Origin: Methylomarinum sp. Ch1-1
Lineage (GTDB): Bacteria > Pseudomonadota > Gammaproteobacteria > Methylococcales > Methylomonadaceae
DNA length: 64,000 nt
Reading direction: 5' to 3'
Assembly (NCBI RefSeq): GCF_030717995.2
Contig: NZ_CP157743.1
Location: 868,001-932,000 of the forward strand
A model generated the notes under the pieces. The model saw nothing but the letters and a program-made list of their open reading frames with translations. It was not told where the DNA came from and did not search any database. This document shows positions 46,817 to 56,113 of this stretch, piece after piece (within the stretch, counting starts at the first letter, position 1; each line of letters opens with the position of its first letter). A program made the translations under genes and the position numbers.

Positions 46817-46948
46817 GTGAGGGGCTTGGTAACAATTGATGAAATAACAAACTATTTGCAATCACGTAGTAGCCGCGTGCGGCGGGGCGTTCCAGAGAAG
46901 CATGGCAAGTACGATGTCATTTTGTCGAAAGAAACCGGTCTACTCGAC

Positions 46949-47444
46949 CTTTCCGCCATTATTTACCGATTTTACCTATGACAACATTGGTGTGCCGCGT
47001 AACGTCAATATCCCCGATGACCCGGAAGCCGACCTGGGGCTAGGCGGAAGAGCGGATATCGCCGAGCAGGGTCCTGACGGCAACGAAATCGGCAAACACA
47101 AGGTCATGAGCCTTAGGAATATTGCAATCACCCCGCCCTATGCGCATAACGGCGTGTTCAAGACGCTGGAAGAGATCGTGCATTTTTATAATACTCGTGA
47201 TGTGTTGGGCTTTGTTTCCGATATTAATGATCCGCAGTTCGCCAAAAACGGCTGGCCGGCGCCTGAAATCGAGCAGAATGTTAATATCGATGAGCTAGGC
47301 AACCTGATGTTGAGCGCGGAAGAGGAGGCGGCGCTAGTGGCTTTTCTTAAAACCTTGACCGACGGCTATCCTCAATGGGGTCATGACCCTCGCGTGCCGG
47401 AAGACTCGCCTTCGCCGTTTGCCCACACGGAGCTGATACGGTAG
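46949..47444 (+). pseudogene. Di-heme cytochrome c peroxidase (MauG/CCP family), 3' fragment
   Basis: Begins with FPPLFTDFTYDNIGVPRN and contains LRNIAITPPYAHNGVFKTLEE, HFYNTRD, WPAPE, then EEEAALVAFLKTLTDGYP, all typical of this periplasmic peroxidase family. It has no start of its own. The piece between the first haem and this point, about 200 residues, is gone, so excision of the mobile elements would not restore the gene. Confidence 0.85.
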
Positions 47445-47512
47445 TCTTGAAAGCGGCTAGTGCTCAGTCATTTTATATATGACGGGTACTCGGCAGGCGC
47501 CAATTATTCCCG

Positions 47513-47631
47513 GTTTGAGCATTTTTGCTGTGTTTAGGGCATGGGGTGTGTCTGTCGAGGAGCCCAGCACCTAAATTATCCTGGTATGTAAAATATAGTC
47601 CAGTAGCCATGGAAATTAGGTGCGGGGTAAA
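47513..47631. mobile_element. Degenerate MITE with half of a palindromic repeat
   Basis: 47513-47562 repeats 2209-2258 almost exactly, giving the left arm of palindromic repeat copy 1. 47563-47631 is a decayed copy of the 73-bp MITE: the right end reads ggtgcggggt instead of ggtgctgggt. About nine bases at the left junction and the whole right arm are missing. It lies between two converging genes. Confidence 0.75.
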
Positions 47632-47634
47632 GTG

Positions 47635-48693
47635 TCATTCTTTTTGGTCGATCGAATCGATTTTCTGCTGTATTTGAGTCTGCAGCGAGGCGAAATCATA
47701 GCCGGACCGAGTCATTTTCAGGCCGCGATTAGTCATCATCAGGCCCATGATAATCACCAACACGCCGGAGACTCGGACCAGTTCGTGAACCATGTGCCGG
47801 GATAGAAAATTGGCAAAGAAGCCGAAACTGAGTAACGGCGCCAATGTGCCGAGGCCGAAAAAGAATAACAAGGTCGCGCCTTCTTGCGGACTGCCGGTCC
47901 CTGCGGCCATGATGTACATAGCCTGTAACGGTCCGCAGCCTAGCAGGAAGCCGGTCAATACGCCAATCACCAGCGGACTGCGTTGGGTTCTGATGCTGCT
48001 GTTGACGCCACGGACGAAGCGCCTGGGCAGACGCAATGAGAAATGACGCAGCCACGGCATCAGATCCAGCATCTTCAACCCGAACAACAGTAGGAATATG
48101 CCGGCCGCCAATGCCGCTACGCCGCGCATATGCGGGGTAATGGTGATGGCCGCGCCGAGCAGGCCGAATGCGGCGCCGATAGCCGAATAGGAGGCCGTTT
48201 TTCCGAATCCGTAAGCCAAATGTGTCAGCAGCGCCCGGATTTTCGACATGGATTGGTCGGCATAACTGACGATGAAACTGCCGCACATGCCGATGCAATG
48301 AAAGCCGGTCAAAAAACCGATGCCAAACAGCATGGCATGGCTCATCTGTGCGTTAACTTGTGGCAGCAACGCCGGCATTTGGCTTTTGCCCCAGAACGCG
48401 ACGCCGCCAACCGCGAGCAGCAAGACGATAAAAATCAGCGGCCTTAACCATCGCCGTGGCTTGGCCATCGATCTGCACTGAATTTCATAGCCTTTGTCGA
48501 TGATGCTCAGGCGGATGGCCTGTTCGTCGATCAGATCGTCATCGAACTCGATATCGGCGCTTCCGGCGACATAGCTGATATGTATCTGACGTACGCCCGG
48601 TAACGACGATACGGCCGATTCAATGGCTTGTTCACAGCCGGAACAATGCATGCCTTCAATAATCAGATGCGTCGTGGTCATCATTACTGTCAC
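47635..48693 (-). CDS. HMA domain fused to TauE/SafE (UreH-like) membrane protein
   Basis: 352 residues. The N-terminal heavy-metal-associated domain has GMHCSGCE (Cys17, Cys20). A membrane anchor lies near 85-105, followed by a six-helix TauE/SafE-type domain with GFHCIGMCGSF and LLGCGPLQAMY cysteine motifs. Similar proteins sit with copper-handling and cytochrome oxidase genes, so copper transfer is the likeliest role. An alternative ATG lies at 48681. Confidence 0.88.
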   Translation of the reverse strand: MTVMMTTTHLIIEGMHCSGCEQAIESAVSSLPGVRQIHISYVAGSADIEFDDDLIDEQAIRLSIIDKGYEIQCRSMAKPRRWLRPLIFIVLLLAVGGVAFWGKSQMPALLPQVNAQMSHAMLFGIGFLTGFHCIGMCGSFIVSYADQSMSKIRALLTHLAYGFGKTASYSAIGAAFGLLGAAITITPHMRGVAALAAGIFLLLFGLKMLDLMPWLRHFSLRLPRRFVRGVNSSIRTQRSPLVIGVLTGFLLGCGPLQAMYIMAAGTGSPQEGATLLFFFGLGTLAPLLSFGFFANFLSRHMVHELVRVSGVLVIIMGLMMTNRGLKMTRSGYDFASLQTQIQQKIDSIDQKE

Positions 48694-48930
48694 CTATTAT
48701 AAGGTTAATTTTCATGGCGGCCGGACTAACCGCCCTGCTATAGGCGGCCGTTTCTCGCTGCCCTTGCGTTTCCGTAATGGCTTGGCTGCCCATTAATTAC
48801 TATCTGTTAATTTTATTATAGTCTAAGACTGTCAAGTCCGATATAAGTTGCTCGGGATAATAAATGGCCGTTGCTGCTATCAGATGGAGAGGCTTTGCCA
48901 CCGTAGAGTTTAAATAAGGACAGCCATAAA

Positions 48931-49113
48931 ATGGATGGCTTGCTGTTTGGCTTTAAGACGGTCGCGCTGCCGAAATGGTCAGAGGAAAAGAATATAATTT
49001 CTTTGCATTTCGATCAATGCGACATGATAAAACCGTCATCAAATGAAGGTTTTTCTCCTGCTTTCAGGGCTCGGCAAAACCAGTTAAATAATGAGATGCG
49101 CCGCCTGCTTTAA
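48931..49113 (+). CDS. Possible small protein
   Basis: 60 codons after an AAGGA site (48916-48920) with no recognised motif. It is the only candidate gene in the 480-bp interval between the HMA-TauE gene and the formate dehydrogenase operon, which otherwise holds presumed promoters. It may be chance. Confidence 0.25.
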   Translation: MDGLLFGFKTVALPKWSEEKNIISLHFDQCDMIKPSSNEGFSPAFRARQNQLNNEMRRLL

Positions 49114-49177
49114 ATTGCATATTCATGTTTGTTTATGATTAAATGCTCGATACAGTTATTTGATCATTTACGGTGTA

Positions 49178-49660
49178 ATGATGCAGGAATATCATCTTCA
49201 AAAAAGCGTGGTGGCAAAGATTTTGGCCGAGCATGAGGGTATGCCGGGCAATTTGCTGCCCATTTTGCACGGCATTCAGGATTCTTTAGGCTACATTCCC
49301 CAAGAGGCGGTCGCCGATATTGCCGAGGCGTTGAACCAATCGATTGCCGAGATTCACGGCGTTATCAGTTTCTATCATTATTTCAGGCAGACGCCTCCCG
49401 GTAAAAATACCATTCGTATTTGTCGGGCGGAATCATGCCAGGCGATGAATAGTCAAGCCTTGCAGGAACATGCAAAAAAACAGCTCGATATAGACTGGCA
49501 TCAAACCAGCAGCGACGGTGAATTTTCTTTGGAACCTGTTTATTGTTTGGGGAACTGTGCCTGCTCTCCAGCCATCACAATAAATAACGAAGTATACGGC
49601 CGTGTCACGCCGGAACGTTTCGACGAATTAATTGCCAGTCAAAGAGGTGCCGCAGAATGA
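49178..49660 (+). CDS. fdsG: NAD-dependent formate dehydrogenase, gamma subunit
   Basis: A NuoE-like [2Fe-2S] thioredoxin-fold subunit of 160 residues. Ligand cysteines appear as CRAESC near residue 88 and CLGNCACSP near 125. In the soluble FdsABG enzyme it passes electrons with FdsB to NAD. The start is ATG 49178 or 49181; the upstream TTG is less likely. Its stop overlaps fdsB (ATGA). Confidence 0.92.
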   Translation: MMQEYHLQKSVVAKILAEHEGMPGNLLPILHGIQDSLGYIPQEAVADIAEALNQSIAEIHGVISFYHYFRQTPPGKNTIRICRAESCQAMNSQALQEHAKKQLDIDWHQTSSDGEFSLEPVYCLGNCACSPAITINNEVYGRVTPERFDELIASQRGAAE

Positions 49661-51207
49661 CAAGAATTTTCATTTCCCGCGATTCGACCGCGTTGTCGCT
49701 AGGCGCTAATCAGGTTGCGGAAGCCTTACAACAAGCCGCGGACAGCAAGGGTTTGGATGTCGAACTGGTGCGCAACGGTTCACGAGGACTGTTCTGGCTG
49801 GAACCGATGATCGAAGTGGAAACGGCCCAGGGCCGGGTTGCCTATGGTCCGGTGCAAAGCCAAGATGTTGTCGAGTTGGTGGAAGCCGGCATGCTGGAAG
49901 GCAAGGAACATGCCTTATTCTTGGGTGATATCGAAGCGCTGCCCTATTTCAAGGATCAAAGCCGTCTGACATTCGCCCGTGTCGGCATCACCGACCCGGT
50001 GTCGCTGGATGATTATCTGGCTCATGAAGGTTATCGTGGTCTGAAAAATGCGCTGAACATGTCGGCGCAAGATATCGTCCAGCAGGTCACCGATTCCGGT
50101 CTGCGCGGCCGCGGCGGCGCGGCGTTCCCGACCGGGATCAAATGGAACACGGTATTGAACGCGCCGGCCGAACAAAAATATATTGTCTGTAACGCCGATG
50201 AAGGCGACTCCGGCACCTTCTCCGATCGCATGGTCATGGAAGGCGACCCCTTCGTATTGATCGAAGGGATGACCATCGCCGGCTTGGCGGTCGGGGCGAC
50301 CCAAGGTTATATCTACTTGCGCGTCGAATATCCCCATGCCAACGTGGCGCTGAATGAAGCGATTGCAAACGCCTACGCCAATGGTTACCTGGGCGACGAC
50401 ATCCTGGGCAGCGGAAAAGCGTTCCACCTGGAAGTCCGCCTCGGCGCCGGCGCCTATATTTGCGGCGAGGAAACGTCGTTGCTGGAAAGCCTGGAAGGCA
50501 AACGGGGTCTGGTGCGTTTCAAACCGCCGCTGCCGGCCATCATCGGCCTGTTCGGCAAGCCTACCGTCGTCAACAACGTGGTTTCACTGGCCTCGGTGCC
50601 GATCATCCTGGACAAGGGCGGCGACTATTACCGCGATTACGGCATAGGCCGATCACGCGGCACGCTGCCATTGCAACTGGCCGGCAACATCAAATACCCC
50701 GGCTTGTTCGAGGCGGCGTTCGGTTTGACGTTACGTGAAATTTTATATGATTACGGCGGCGGCTCGGCCAGCGGCCGACCCATCCGCGCCGTGCAGGTCG
50801 GTGGTCCGCTGGGCGCTTATGTGCCGGAATCGCAATTCGATACCCCGTTGGATTATGAAGCCTTCAGCGCCATTTCGGCGGTCGTCGGTCATGGCGGCAT
50901 TGTCGTCCATGACGACACGGTCGATATGGCGGCGATGGCGCGCTATGCGATGGAATTCTGCGTCGAGGAATCCTGCGGCAAATGTACGCCTTGCAGAATC
51001 GGTTCGATCCGAGGCGTCGAAGTGATCGATCGCATCGTCAAAGGCATACAGAAAGAACAAAACACCGTGTTGTTGGAAGATTTATGCGATACGATGGTCA
51101 ATGGTTCACTGTGTGCGATGGGCGGCATGACGCCTTACCCTGTACTAAGCGCATTGAAGCATTTTCCCGAAGATTTTGGCCTCGACAAGGCCGTTGATGC
51201 AGCCTGA
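49657..51207 (+). CDS. fdsB: NAD-dependent formate dehydrogenase, beta subunit
   Basis: 516 residues, NuoF-like. It has an N-terminal thioredoxin-like part and the FMN/NADH site (GLRGRGGAAFPTGIKW, CNADEGDSGTFSDR, ICGEETSLLESLEG). A [4Fe-4S] site lies in EESCGKCTPCRIG near 443. It reduces NAD with electrons from formate. It overlaps fdsG by 4 nt and lies 23 nt before fdsA. Confidence 0.95.
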   Translation: MTRIFISRDSTALSLGANQVAEALQQAADSKGLDVELVRNGSRGLFWLEPMIEVETAQGRVAYGPVQSQDVVELVEAGMLEGKEHALFLGDIEALPYFKDQSRLTFARVGITDPVSLDDYLAHEGYRGLKNALNMSAQDIVQQVTDSGLRGRGGAAFPTGIKWNTVLNAPAEQKYIVCNADEGDSGTFSDRMVMEGDPFVLIEGMTIAGLAVGATQGYIYLRVEYPHANVALNEAIANAYANGYLGDDILGSGKAFHLEVRLGAGAYICGEETSLLESLEGKRGLVRFKPPLPAIIGLFGKPTVVNNVVSLASVPIILDKGGDYYRDYGIGRSRGTLPLQLAGNIKYPGLFEAAFGLTLREILYDYGGGSASGRPIRAVQVGGPLGAYVPESQFDTPLDYEAFSAISAVVGHGGIVVHDDTVDMAAMARYAMEFCVEESCGKCTPCRIGSIRGVEVIDRIVKGIQKEQNTVLLEDLCDTMVNGSLCAMGGMTPYPVLSALKHFPEDFGLDKAVDAA

Positions 51208-51230
51208 AGCAGTTAGCCAGGAGAAGAGTC

Positions 51231-54086
51231 ATGAGCATGAATAAAGAAACAGATTACGGCACCCCGGCCAGTTCCTCCGCCAATCAGGTGACATTGGAAA
51301 TCGACGGTCGCACCGTCACCGTCTCCGAAGGGACGTCGGTAATGCGCGCGGCAACCGAAGCCGGCGTCAGCATTCCCAAATTATGCGCGACAGACAGCCT
51401 GGAACCGTTCGGCTCGTGCCGAATGTGTCTGGTGCAAATCGAAGGCGCGCGCGGTTATCCGGCTTCCTGCACCACGCCGGTGGCCGAGGGCATGAAGGTC
51501 TGCACGCAGAACGATAAATTAGCCGATATTCGTCGCGGTGTCGCCGAACTGTATATTTCCGACCACCCGCTGGATTGTTTAACGTGTTCCGCCAACGGCA
51601 ATTGCGAACTGCAGGACACCGTCGGTCAGGTCGGCCTGCGCGAGGTGCGTTATGGCTATGAAGGTGAAAATCATCTGTCGGCGGCCAAGGACACCAGCAA
51701 CCCTTATTTCAGTTTCGATCCTTCCAAGTGTATCGTTTGCTCACGCTGCGTCCGCGCCTGCGAGGAAACCCAAGGCACTTTCGCGTTGACCATCGACGGC
51801 CGCGGTTTCGAATCCAAGGTCGCCGCCGGACAAAATCAGGACTTCCTGGATTCCGAGTGTGTCTCGTGTGGGGCTTGCGTCCAAGCTTGTCCGACCGCCA
51901 CGCTGATGGAAAACTCGGTGATCGACCACGGTCAACCGGATCGTAGCGTTATCACCACCTGCGCTTATTGCGGCGTCGGTTGCTCTTTCCGCGCCGAGAT
52001 CAAAGGCGAAGAGGTTGTGCGCATGGTGCCGGATAAGAACGGCCAGGCCAACCATGGTCATTCTTGCGTCAAGGGCCGTTTTGCCTTCGGTTATGCGACT
52101 CACCAGGACCGCATCACGACCCCGATGATCCGCGAGAAAATTACCGATGCCTGGCAGGAAGTCAGCTGGGAGGAAGCGATTCAGTTTGCCGCCGACAAGC
52201 TGAAAGGCCTGCAAGCTAAATACGGCCGCGATTCGATCGGTGGCATCACCTCGTCGCGCTGCACCAACGAGGAAACCTACCTGGTGCAAAAACTGGTGCG
52301 CGCCGGTTTCGGCAATAACAATGTCGACACCTGCGCCCGGGTCTGTCATTCACCGACCGGCTATGGTCTGAAAAATACCTTCGGCGAGTCTTCCGGTACT
52401 CAGAATTTCGATTCGGTGCGGAAGTCCGACGTCATCATGGTGATCGGCGCCAACCCGACCGATGGCCATCCGGTATTCGGTTCGATGATGAAGCGCCGCA
52501 TCCGCGAAGGCGCGAAGCTGATCGTCGTCGACCCGCGCAATATCGATCTGGTGAAGTCGCCGCATGTCAAGGCCGACTACCATCTGAAACTGCGCCCCGG
52601 CACCAATGTCGCGCTGGTCAGCGCGATGGCTCATGTGATCGTCACCGAAGGCCTGACCGACGAACGTTTTGTCGGCGAACGTTGCGATAGCGAATCTTTC
52701 GAAAAATGGAAAAACTTCATCGCCAAGGCAGAAAACTCGCCGGAAGCGATGGCCGAAGTGACCGGCGTAGCGGCTGAAACGATTCGCGCGGCGGCCCGTC
52801 TGTATGCCACCGGCGGCAACGGTGCGATTTATTACGGCTTGGGCGTGACCGAGCACAGCCAAGGCTCCACGACCGTAATCGGCATCGCCAACTTAGCGAT
52901 GGCCACCGGCAATATCGGCCGCGAAGGCGTCGGCGTCAATCCGCTGCGCGGACAAAACAACGTTCAAGGCTCTTGCGACATGGGCTCGTTCCCGCATGAG
53001 TTCGTCGGTTATCGCCATGTGTCCGATACCGAAACCCGCACGTTGTTCGAAAAAGCTTGGAATGTCGAATTGCAGGCGGAGCCGGGTTTGCGTATTCCTA
53101 ATATGTTTGCGGCGGCGGTGGACGGCAGCTTCAAGGGCTTGTACGTGCAAGGCGAGGATATCGCCCAATCCGATCCCGACATTCAGCATGTGCACCATGC
53201 CTTGCGGGAAATGGAATGCATCATCGTCCAGGATCTGTTTCTGAACGAAACGGCTCAGTTCGCCCATGTCTTCCTGCCAGGCTCGTCCTTCCTGGAGAAA
53301 AACGGTACGTTCACCAATGCCGAACGTCGTATCTCGCCGGTACGGAAAGTCATGACACCGTTGGGCGGCAAGGAAGATTGGCAGGTCACGCAAGACCTGG
53401 CCAATGCCCTCGGCTTCCCGATGAATTACACTCATCCATCGGAAATCATGGATGAAATCGCCCAGTTGACGCCACAATTCGCCGGCGTCAGTTACGAAAA
53501 AATCGAGCGCATGGGCAGCATTCAATGGCCGTGCAACGACGAATCTCCAGAGGGCACGCCGACCATGCATGCCGATGAATTCGTGCGCGGCAAAGGTCGC
53601 TTCATGCTGACCCAATATATTCCAACCGATGAACGCAGCAGTCGCAAGTTCCCACTGTTGCTGACTACCGGACGGATATTGTCGCAGTACAATGTCGGCG
53701 CGCAAACACGCCGTACCGACAATGTGGTTTGGCACCAGGAGGATCGCCTGGAAATCCATCCTCATGACGCCGAACAATTGGGTATCGCCGACGGCGACTG
53801 GGTGGGCGTCAAGAGCCGCTCCGGGGAAACGGTGTTGCGGGCCTTGATCACCGATCGGGTGCAACCGGGCGTCGTCTATACGACCTTCCATTTCCCGCAT
53901 TCGGGCGCCAACGTCATTACCACCGACAATTCCGACTGGGCGACCAACTGCCCGGAATACAAGGTGACCGCGGTGCATGTGGCCAAGGTCAGTCATCCAT
54001 CGGAATGGCAGGAGCAATACCGTAGTTTCAGCGAGGAGCAGCAAGCCTTGTTGGATAACCGTATTGCCACTCACGAACACGAGTAA
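51231..54086 (+). CDS. fdsA: NAD-dependent formate dehydrogenase, alpha (catalytic) subunit
   Basis: 951 residues. The N-terminal [2Fe-2S] domain and NuoG-like His-Cys cluster region come first, then two [4Fe-4S] sites (CIVCSRCVRAC and CVSCGACVQAC, 167-220) and a cluster at CAYCGVGC (244-251). A Mo/W-bis-MGD domain follows. Cys372 in ARVCHSPT occupies the position of catalytic Cys/Sec. Oxidises formate to CO2, the last step of C1 dissimilation in methylotrophs. AGGAGA lies upstream of ATG 51231. Confidence 0.96.
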   Translation: MSMNKETDYGTPASSSANQVTLEIDGRTVTVSEGTSVMRAATEAGVSIPKLCATDSLEPFGSCRMCLVQIEGARGYPASCTTPVAEGMKVCTQNDKLADIRRGVAELYISDHPLDCLTCSANGNCELQDTVGQVGLREVRYGYEGENHLSAAKDTSNPYFSFDPSKCIVCSRCVRACEETQGTFALTIDGRGFESKVAAGQNQDFLDSECVSCGACVQACPTATLMENSVIDHGQPDRSVITTCAYCGVGCSFRAEIKGEEVVRMVPDKNGQANHGHSCVKGRFAFGYATHQDRITTPMIREKITDAWQEVSWEEAIQFAADKLKGLQAKYGRDSIGGITSSRCTNEETYLVQKLVRAGFGNNNVDTCARVCHSPTGYGLKNTFGESSGTQNFDSVRKSDVIMVIGANPTDGHPVFGSMMKRRIREGAKLIVVDPRNIDLVKSPHVKADYHLKLRPGTNVALVSAMAHVIVTEGLTDERFVGERCDSESFEKWKNFIAKAENSPEAMAEVTGVAAETIRAAARLYATGGNGAIYYGLGVTEHSQGSTTVIGIANLAMATGNIGREGVGVNPLRGQNNVQGSCDMGSFPHEFVGYRHVSDTETRTLFEKAWNVELQAEPGLRIPNMFAAAVDGSFKGLYVQGEDIAQSDPDIQHVHHALREMECIIVQDLFLNETAQFAHVFLPGSSFLEKNGTFTNAERRISPVRKVMTPLGGKEDWQVTQDLANALGFPMNYTHPSEIMDEIAQLTPQFAGVSYEKIERMGSIQWPCNDESPEGTPTMHADEFVRGKGRFMLTQYIPTDERSSRKFPLLLTTGRILSQYNVGAQTRRTDNVVWHQEDRLEIHPHDAEQLGIADGDWVGVKSRSGETVLRALITDRVQPGVVYTTFHFPHSGANVITTDNSDWATNCPEYKVTAVHVAKVSHPSEWQEQYRSFSEEQQALLDNRIATHEHE

Positions 54087-54100
54087 AATCGGGCGACACG

Positions 54101-54940
54101 ATGGACAACATCGCAGCCGAGTTAGGTTGGTCCAGTTACAGCCAAGGAATGGTCGACAGTTGGCATGGTTCCAACCATGCCCGCAAGGAAGATTATGTCG
54201 CCGAGGAAGTGCCGATCGTGCTGGTCTACAACAACCAGCCGCATGTCGTGATGCTGACGACGCCGCTGGATCTGGAGGATTTCGCCCTCGGTTTTAGTTT
54301 GACCGAGGGGATTATCCGCCATCGTTCCGAATTGCACTCGGTTCGGGTCGTGCAACGAGCCAAAGGTATCGAAGTCAGAATGCGGATACCGGAGCAACGA
54401 TTCAGTTGCATCCTCGACAAAGGCCGTAACATGACCGGTCGGACCGGTTGCGGCTTGTGCGGCGCGACTACGCTGGAACAAGCCATCAGGCAACCGCCTC
54501 CAGTTGGCCGCGGTCCCGTGGTGGACGCTGAACAAATGATGTCCGCGCTGGGCGCAATGCGGGATAAGCAGTCTCTGAACCAGCTCACCGGTTCGGTTCA
54601 TGCGACGGCCTGGCTGGCGCTGGACCAGGGCATCACGATGATTCGCGAGGATATCGGCCGCCATAATGCCTTGGATAAGCTGATCGGCGCATTGACCAAA
54701 AGCGAAGCCGATTTCGATCGCGGTTGCCTGCTGATCACCAGTCGCGCCAGTTATGAGATGGTGCAAAAGGCTGCCAGCGTCGGCATTACCGTGATGGCGG
54801 CGATTTCGGCGCCGACCGCGCTGGCGATTAAATTGGCGAGGGAATGCGGCTTAACTCTAGTCGGTTATGCCCGTAACGATAACCATGTTATCTACACCCA
54901 TCCGCATCGTATTCAACATTATCAGACTATCGCTTCATAA
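54101..54940 (+). CDS. fdhD: Formate dehydrogenase accessory sulfurtransferase FdhD
   Basis: 279 residues. Transfers sulfur to the molybdenum cofactor, needed for FDH activity. The catalytic CxxC is in TGCGLCGATTLE near residue 115. GFSLTEGII, IREDIGRHNALDKLIG and TSRASYEMVQKAA are family signatures. It lies 14 nt after fdsA, in the operon. Confidence 0.95.
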   Translation: MDNIAAELGWSSYSQGMVDSWHGSNHARKEDYVAEEVPIVLVYNNQPHVVMLTTPLDLEDFALGFSLTEGIIRHRSELHSVRVVQRAKGIEVRMRIPEQRFSCILDKGRNMTGRTGCGLCGATTLEQAIRQPPPVGRGPVVDAEQMMSALGAMRDKQSLNQLTGSVHATAWLALDQGITMIREDIGRHNALDKLIGALTKSEADFDRGCLLITSRASYEMVQKAASVGITVMAAISAPTALAIKLARECGLTLVGYARNDNHVIYTHPHRIQHYQTIAS

Positions 54941-54947
54941 AAACTCT

Positions 54948-55166
54948 ATGGACAAACTAAACCTGGTCAAAATGGCCAACAATATCGGTGCTTATTTTCA
55001 ATCGGAACCAGACAGAGAAGTAGCCATAACCGGCATCGAGCAACATATCAGAAAATTCTGGGAACCGCGCATGAGAACCCAGATTATCGACTATCTGAAA
55101 GAGGACGGTTCCGAATTGATGGATATTGTCGCCGAAGCGGTGCGTAATTTATCGGTACAAAAATAG
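54948..55166 (+). CDS. fdsD: Formate dehydrogenase delta subunit
   Basis: 72 residues matching FdsD: LVKMANNIGAYFQSEPDREVA, then IRKFWEPRMRTQI. It is a small helper found in fds operons, thought to aid maturation. It begins 7 nt after fdhD and ends the operon. Nothing is recognised in the 185-bp gap that follows. Confidence 0.9.
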   Translation: MDKLNLVKMANNIGAYFQSEPDREVAITGIEQHIRKFWEPRMRTQIIDYLKEDGSELMDIVAEAVRNLSVQK

Positions 55167-55351
55167 CTTTTAACGTTGAGCGGCGGCGTTTGTGTCTATT
55201 CGCGCCGTCAATGTTCAAGAATTCGAAGGATGCATTGAGCAACGTCACACTTACCGTATGGCGGCAAAATTGAAATCCTTCGCCGCTAGACCGGCTGCTT
55301 CCGTTCCCTGATTAGCGGCGGATCAACAACGGCATCGCGCTGTTCGCTAAT

Positions 55352-56083
55352 ATGATGACTGCCATGAATCCGTTGGAACATAGACATCGTAATGCTCACC
55401 CCGATGACGACGGCCTATTCACCGGGCCAAGCCTACTACGTTTGCAGGCGGCCGTCGACGAGCTTTGCTGGCTGTTCAATCGCGGTTACGCCAGGCATTC
55501 GGCGATTAAGTTGGTCGGCGATCATCATCAACTGGTAAAACGTCAACGCCTGGCCATCGGCAGAGCCGCTTGTTCCGATGACAGCAAAAATGCCAGACTC
55601 GCCAAGTGCGTCGAGCTGAACGACATCAAAGGCCAGCCGCTGCTGATCGATGGCTTCAATCTGATCATCACGTTGGAAGCGGCCATCGCCGGCGCCGTGT
55701 TGCTGCGTTGTCGCGACCACTGCATCCGCGACCTGGCCAGCGTACACGGCACCTACCATCAGGTCGGGGAAACCGAAACTGCGATAACGCTGATCGGCCG
55801 AACGCTGGCCGAATTCCAACCGCGCAGCGTCCATTGGTTGTTTGACAAGCCGATCTCGAACAGCGGTAGATTGGCGAATTTGGTTCGCCGCGTCGGCGAA
55901 AAAAATGACTGGAATTGGCAGGCGGAATTGCTCGTCAATCCGGACCGGGCGCTTGCGGCCAGCGCCAAGGTCGCCGTCACCTCCGATTCGGCGATACTCG
56001 ATGCCGTCGATCATTGGCTGAACCTGTCCGCTTATCTGCTGGAACGGCATTTTCAACATGCATGGCTTATCGACTTGTCTTGA
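55352..56083 (+). CDS. DUF434-domain protein
   Basis: 243 residues. The N-terminal helical DUF434 part has FNRGYARHSAIKLVGDHHQL and RLAIGRAAC. It is followed by a PIN/NYN-like part with LLIDGFNLIITLEAAI, LRDL-type acidic residues and HWLFDKPISNSG. The pattern suggests a metal-dependent nuclease, but that is inference. Several ATGs near the start are possible; 55352 is the first. Confidence 0.75.
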   Translation: MMTAMNPLEHRHRNAHPDDDGLFTGPSLLRLQAAVDELCWLFNRGYARHSAIKLVGDHHQLVKRQRLAIGRAACSDDSKNARLAKCVELNDIKGQPLLIDGFNLIITLEAAIAGAVLLRCRDHCIRDLASVHGTYHQVGETETAITLIGRTLAEFQPRSVHWLFDKPISNSGRLANLVRRVGEKNDWNWQAELLVNPDRALAASAKVAVTSDSAILDAVDHWLNLSAYLLERHFQHAWLIDLS

Positions 56084-56113
56084 CAGTAGGCGGCTCGTCC
56101 GGAGGTTATTACC

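Larger units (their letters stand above)
44960..46948 (+). mobile_element. Group II intron (retrotransposon)
   Basis: Starts GTGCGG at 44960, the group II 5' consensus, exactly at the foot of palindromic repeat copy 4. It contains a structured 5' region, an intron-encoded protein and a domain V hairpin. The 3' end is uncertain: ctactcgac, a typical intron 3' end, is at 46940-46948, and peroxidase homology resumes immediately after. That would give domain VI an unusual insert of about 100 nt. An alternative end lies near 46850. Confidence 0.8.

Noticed and set aside
52893-54080. 395-codon open frame on the minus strand
   Set aside because: Fully antisense to fdsA, whose domains are certain; the composition is that of a shadow frame.
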